From Mycolicibacterium anyangense (GTDB lineage Bacteria > Actinomycetota > Actinomycetes > Mycobacteriales > Mycobacteriaceae): DNA of 64,000 bases. The notes below the pieces were generated by a model. That model saw only the letters and a list, made by a program, of their open reading frames with translations, made no database searches and had not been told where the DNA came from. The first letter of the stretch is position 1; each line of letters starts with the position of its first letter. The position numbers and the translations under genes are program-made. This document shows, in pieces, positions 60,269-64,000 of the stretch. The stretch spans positions 5,332,001-5,396,000 of the forward strand of contig NZ_AP022620.1 of NCBI RefSeq assembly GCF_010731855.1. The letters run 5' to 3'.

Positions 60269-61444
60269 ACTTGCCCGTGGGCCGATGCCCCCCGACTTCA
60301 CCTCGTACATCAAGATGTCGACGCGGCTCAGTAGATCCACAGCGGTGGCGTCGCGCGCGTCGGCTTCGGCTACCCCGACGCTGACGCTCACCCCGATCGG
60401 CTGGCCGTCAGCGTGAGTGATGCTGTTGACGCGTTGGCCGATCCGCGCGGCGACGTCTCGGGCCGCCGCAGCGTCTGTGTCGATCAGGGCGACACAGAAT
60501 TCATCACCGCCGAGCCGAGCGCAGGCATGTGCCGAGCCCGTCTCCTCGGTGAGGATCCTGGCCATCGCTTTCAGCACCCGATCACCGGCGAGGTGGCCGA
60601 ACCGGTCGTTGATGTCCTTGAAGTTGTTGAGATCCAGCATCAGCAGGCTAAGGAGGCCCTCGCCGCGCTGCACGCGCTCCAACTCGGCGCCGAGGCGGGC
60701 GGTGAAACTGCGCCGATTCAGCAGCGCCGTCAGCGGATCCGTGCGCGAGAGTAAGTCGAGCTGTTGTTCGAGCTTCTTGACCTCGCTGATGTCACGAACC
60801 ACCGACAGCACGGTACGTACCCGGCCCTCGTGATCGAACTCGGGTGTCGCGCGACCCAGATAATGGCGCAGACCAGTCGTCCCGTTGTAGCTGAATTCGA
60901 GTTCGACCGGTTCTGCGGTGTCGAACACCTGTTGATAGGCCCTCTGGAACGCGGTGCCGAGTTCCTCCGAGGTGCCGACTTCACCGTGGGTCTTGCCATG
61001 GCGGGTCGCACGGGGGACTGCGGTGAGGGTGGCCATCGGTGGATTGGCATATTGGCAGCGGTAGTCGCGGTCGAACCGGGTGACGACATCGGGCAGGTTC
61101 TCCACCATGGTGAAGAAAGCATCGTCCGGCGCTTGCCACTCGTCGGGCAGTCGCAGGATCGCCAGGTGATCTCCGTGCGCGTCGACGGCCTGGAGGACGC
61201 ACTGCCAGACCGGAGCCCGGGATGCACTGATGGTGAAGGGGCCGCCCTCAGCTCGTACTGACCACCGGTCCGCCAGCCTGTCGAGTAAGGCCTTCTCATC
61301 GATCTCGCGGCTCAATCGCTGCATGATTGCCATGAAGGCTGGTGTGCGACAGGTGATATCGAGACCATCGTCGGTGTGTCGGCAACGGAAAGCTGGTACT
61401 CCTGCAGCGCCCAGGACTTCCAGCCATTGCTCCGCCGACAACAC
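60266..61444 (-). CDS. PAS-GGDEF diguanylate cyclase lacking the I-site
   Basis: 392 residues with the same layout as its neighbour, including GGDEF at exactly 312-316, but positions 303-306 read GSAH instead of RxxD, so product inhibition should be lost. The N-terminal 100 residues and PAS domain are paralogous to those of the next gene. GTG 61444 begins 2 nt after the methyltransferase stop, so it belongs to the metX transcript. Confidence 0.9.
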   Translation of the reverse strand: MLSAEQWLEVLGAAGVPAFRCRHTDDGLDITCRTPAFMAIMQRLSREIDEKALLDRLADRWSVRAEGGPFTISASRAPVWQCVLQAVDAHGDHLAILRLPDEWQAPDDAFFTMVENLPDVVTRFDRDYRCQYANPPMATLTAVPRATRHGKTHGEVGTSEELGTAFQRAYQQVFDTAEPVELEFSYNGTTGLRHYLGRATPEFDHEGRVRTVLSVVRDISEVKKLEQQLDLLSRTDPLTALLNRRSFTARLGAELERVQRGEGLLSLLMLDLNNFKDINDRFGHLAGDRVLKAMARILTEETGSAHACARLGGDEFCVALIDTDAAAARDVAARIGQRVNSITHADGQPIGVSVSVGVAEADARDATAVDLLSRVDILMYEVKSGGIGPRAS

Positions 61445-61446
61445 GG

Positions 61447-62181
61447 CTACCCGGCCAGGGTGGCTCGGATACACACCGTGATGTAGGGCAGCGCCAGACC
61501 GGTGGCACTCACCAAAGCTGGATGAGTCGCCAACAGGGTGCGCACCTGATCCAGGGTACGGGTGCGCACCTCCGCCGGAGAGGTGATGCAGTAGCTGCGC
61601 GAGGCCACCAGGTCGATCAGCGCCTGTGGCGTCAGGTAACTCGTCCACTCCACCTGGTGGTGCTCGACGTCGGTGAAGGGCGCAGGCAACCGGGTGGTCT
61701 GGTGAAACTGGGCGTCCTCGTGGCCGATGATGCGGCCCAGGTTCTTGACCCAGCCCGAGCGTTCGTCGCGCACATTCCAGACCAGACCCAGCCGACCGCC
61801 CGGCCGTAGCACCCGCGCCACCTCGGCCGCCGCCTGCTCGCGATCGAACCAGTGCCAGGCCTGTGCCACCAACACCGCGTCAACGCTGTTGTCCGGCAAC
61901 GGAATCTGCTCGGCCGTGCCCAGCAGTGCCGGGGTATCGGGGAGTGCCGAGCTGAGCAGCTCGAGCATCTCGGCGATCGGGTCGACGGCGATCACGTGCA
62001 GGCCGCGCTCGACGAGCCGGGTGGTCAGCTTGCCGGTGCCGGCCCCGAGGTCCAGGACGTCATGCGCGTCCGGTGGCAGCAACCAGTCGATGGCCTCCGG
62101 TGGGTACGACGGACGGCCCCGTTCGTACGCGGCGGCCTCGGACCCGAATGACAGTGAACGTTGGCGCCGTGACTCGGTCAC
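61447..62181 (-). CDS. SAM-dependent methyltransferase (Rv3342-type)
   Basis: 244 residues, class I. SAM motif [12 protein letters not shown], an acidic VDPIAEM, and a post-I motif [10 protein letters not shown]. Substrate unknown, perhaps a small molecule or quinone-like lipid. GTG 62181 overlaps metX by 4 nt (GTGA). Confidence 0.9.
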   Translation of the reverse strand: MTESRRQRSLSFGSEAAAYERGRPSYPPEAIDWLLPPDAHDVLDLGAGTGKLTTRLVERGLHVIAVDPIAEMLELLSSALPDTPALLGTAEQIPLPDNSVDAVLVAQAWHWFDREQAAAEVARVLRPGGRLGLVWNVRDERSGWVKNLGRIIGHEDAQFHQTTRLPAPFTDVEHHQVEWTSYLTPQALIDLVASRSYCITSPAEVRTRTLDQVRTLLATHPALVSATGLALPYITVCIRATLAG

Positions 62182-63317
62182 CGCCGGCGTCCCCCGGACC
62201 CGTCGGCGATGTCCAGTGTCCGGCGGACCAATTCACCGACCGCTTCGGTCTCGACCAGGAAGCCGTCGTGACCGTAGATCGACTCGACCACATTGAGCCC
62301 GTCGCAGCCGGGCAGCAGGTCGGCCAGCTCCTGTTGTAGCCGCAGCGGATACAGGCGATCGGAGGTGATCCCGCCGACGACGACGGGCACCGGGCACGAC
62401 TTCAGTGCGGCGGTGACGCCGCCTCGGCCCCGTCCGACGTCGTGGGTGGACAGCGCGTCACTGAGCGCCACGTAGCTGCCGGCGTCGAACCTCTCGACCA
62501 GCTTGGCGCCCTGGTACTCCAGGTAGCTCTGCACCGCGTAGCGGCCACCGGTCAGCGGATCTTCGCCGCCCTGCGCGTCGTTGCCGAACCGGGTGTCCAG
62601 TTCCACCTCGCCGCGGTAGGTCAGATGGGCGAATCGGCGGGCCAGCTGCAAACCGGACCGCGGGGAGCGGTCTGTGCCGTGGTAGTCCCCGCCCTGCCAG
62701 TCGGGGTCGGAGGTGATGGCTGCGATCTGGGTGCTCTGCGTGCCGATCTGGTCGGCCGTGGCTCGGGCTCCGACGGCGAGCACCAAGCCGGCGCGCACCC
62801 GTTCGGGGTAACCGATCAGCCATTCCAGCGCCCGCGCGCCGCCCATCGAGCCGCCGACGACAGCGGCGACCTCGGTGATTCCCAGTGCGGCCAGCGCGGC
62901 GACATCGGCGGCCACTTGATCACGCACGGTGATCACCGGGAAACGAGACCCCCACGGCTTGCCGTCCCGAGCCAGCGAGCTCGGCCCGGTCGAACCGCGG
63001 CAGCCACCCAGCACGTTGGTCGCGATCGCACACCAGCGGTTGGTGTCGATCGGGGCGCCCGGCCCGGCCACGCCGTCCCACCAGCCTGGCGTCGGGTGAC
63101 CCGGCCCGGCGGGGCCGGTGAGATGGGAATCGCCGGTCAGCGCGTGCAGCGCCACCACGACGTTGTCCCGGTTGGGGGAGAGGTCGCCCCAGCGCTGGAC
63201 CGCGATCGAGACATCGTCGATCACCTCGCCGCTTTCCAGGGTCAGCGGGCCGATGTCGACGATGCTGATCTCGCCCTCGGCGGGCAGTGTCACGGTTCGC
63301 TCATCCGAGATGGTCAC
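62178..63317 (-). CDS. metX: Homoserine O-acetyltransferase
   Basis: 379 residues, alpha/beta hydrolase fold. Acetylates homoserine for methionine synthesis; a validated essential target in mycobacteria. Nucleophile Ser in [12 protein letters not shown], conserved LTGDSH and [14 protein letters not shown], and C-terminal triad residues in SDRLYP and YGHDGFL. GTG 63317 is preceded by GAGGGAG. It follows the sulfhydrylase gene by 11 nt. Confidence 0.96.
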   Translation of the reverse strand: MTISDERTVTLPAEGEISIVDIGPLTLESGEVIDDVSIAVQRWGDLSPNRDNVVVALHALTGDSHLTGPAGPGHPTPGWWDGVAGPGAPIDTNRWCAIATNVLGGCRGSTGPSSLARDGKPWGSRFPVITVRDQVAADVAALAALGITEVAAVVGGSMGGARALEWLIGYPERVRAGLVLAVGARATADQIGTQSTQIAAITSDPDWQGGDYHGTDRSPRSGLQLARRFAHLTYRGEVELDTRFGNDAQGGEDPLTGGRYAVQSYLEYQGAKLVERFDAGSYVALSDALSTHDVGRGRGGVTAALKSCPVPVVVGGITSDRLYPLRLQQELADLLPGCDGLNVVESIYGHDGFLVETEAVGELVRRTLDIADGSGGRRR

Positions 63318-63328
63318 GTCGGGCTCCC

Positions 63329-64000
<672 letters not shown>

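Overview
The window is high-GC actinobacterial DNA from a mycobacterium, most likely a non-tuberculous, fast-growing (Mycolicibacterium-type) species. The evidence is a His-tailed GroEL1, WhiB3, SigD/RsdA, GuaB2/GuaB3, ChoD, the ImuA'/ImuB/DnaE2 mutasome, an MfpA conservon and an MPT63-type antigen. As I remember it, the backbone follows the M. tuberculosis order from Rv3423c (alr) to Rv3340, with extra blocks inserted. I saw no rRNA, tRNA, CRISPR array or intact insertion sequence.

Layout. 0-3 kb: a GcvT-type FAD oxidoreductase (cut by the window edge) and a choline-kinase-like protein, divergent from a HAD phosphatase, next to a GntR regulator. 2.9-10.6 kb: alr, a hydrolase, the t6A tRNA-modification and acetylation genes tsaE-tsaB-rimI-tsaD, an NTF2-like protein, then CIRCE-controlled groES-groEL1. 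10.6-15.8 kb: an accessory islet with small secreted proteins, two copies of a short repeat, an orphan PD-(D/E)xK nuclease, a peptidase-like exported protein, an enoyl-CoA hydratase and an SDR. 15.8-22.6 kb: whiB3, sigD-rsdA, guaB2, guaB3. 22.8-27.6 kb: an inserted acyl-CoA cluster (AMP-ligase, conserved 100-aa partner, thioesterase, two CaiB/BaiF proteins). 27.7-31.9 kb: choD, guaA, class I aldolase.

32-45 kb: imuA'-imuB behind a LexA box, nucleoside hydrolase, thioesterase, lpqD, htdY, a VIT1-like transporter, a DUF899 protein, then a HelR/HelD-type RNA-polymerase-associated helicase divergent from dnaE2. The intergenic region between them carries a 19-bp rifamycin-associated element (RAE) on the helR side and a LexA box on the dnaE2 side. 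45-51 kb: F420/FMN-type oxidoreductase, nitroreductase, trmL and the five-gene conservon ending in mfpA (gyrase-protecting pentapeptide protein). 51-57 kb: MPT63-like protein, an Rv1747-like FHA/ABC exporter, an old-yellow-enzyme-type reductase, folD, and a DUF3017 protein. 57-64 kb: TetR plus flavin monooxygenase, two tandem PAS-GGDEF diguanylate cyclases (only one keeps the RxxD inhibition site), a methyltransferase, metX and the 3' part of an O-acetylhomoserine sulfhydrylase.

Many genes show a TANNNT -10 hexamer 6-8 nt before the start codon, as expected for leaderless mycobacterial transcripts; I used this to choose several starts. The most interesting points are the RAE/LexA back-to-back region, the duplicated 16-bp element at both divergent starts near 1.2 kb, the I-site loss in one of two tandem cyclases, the overlapping divergent -10 boxes at 45.2 kb, and the missing histidine in LpqD.
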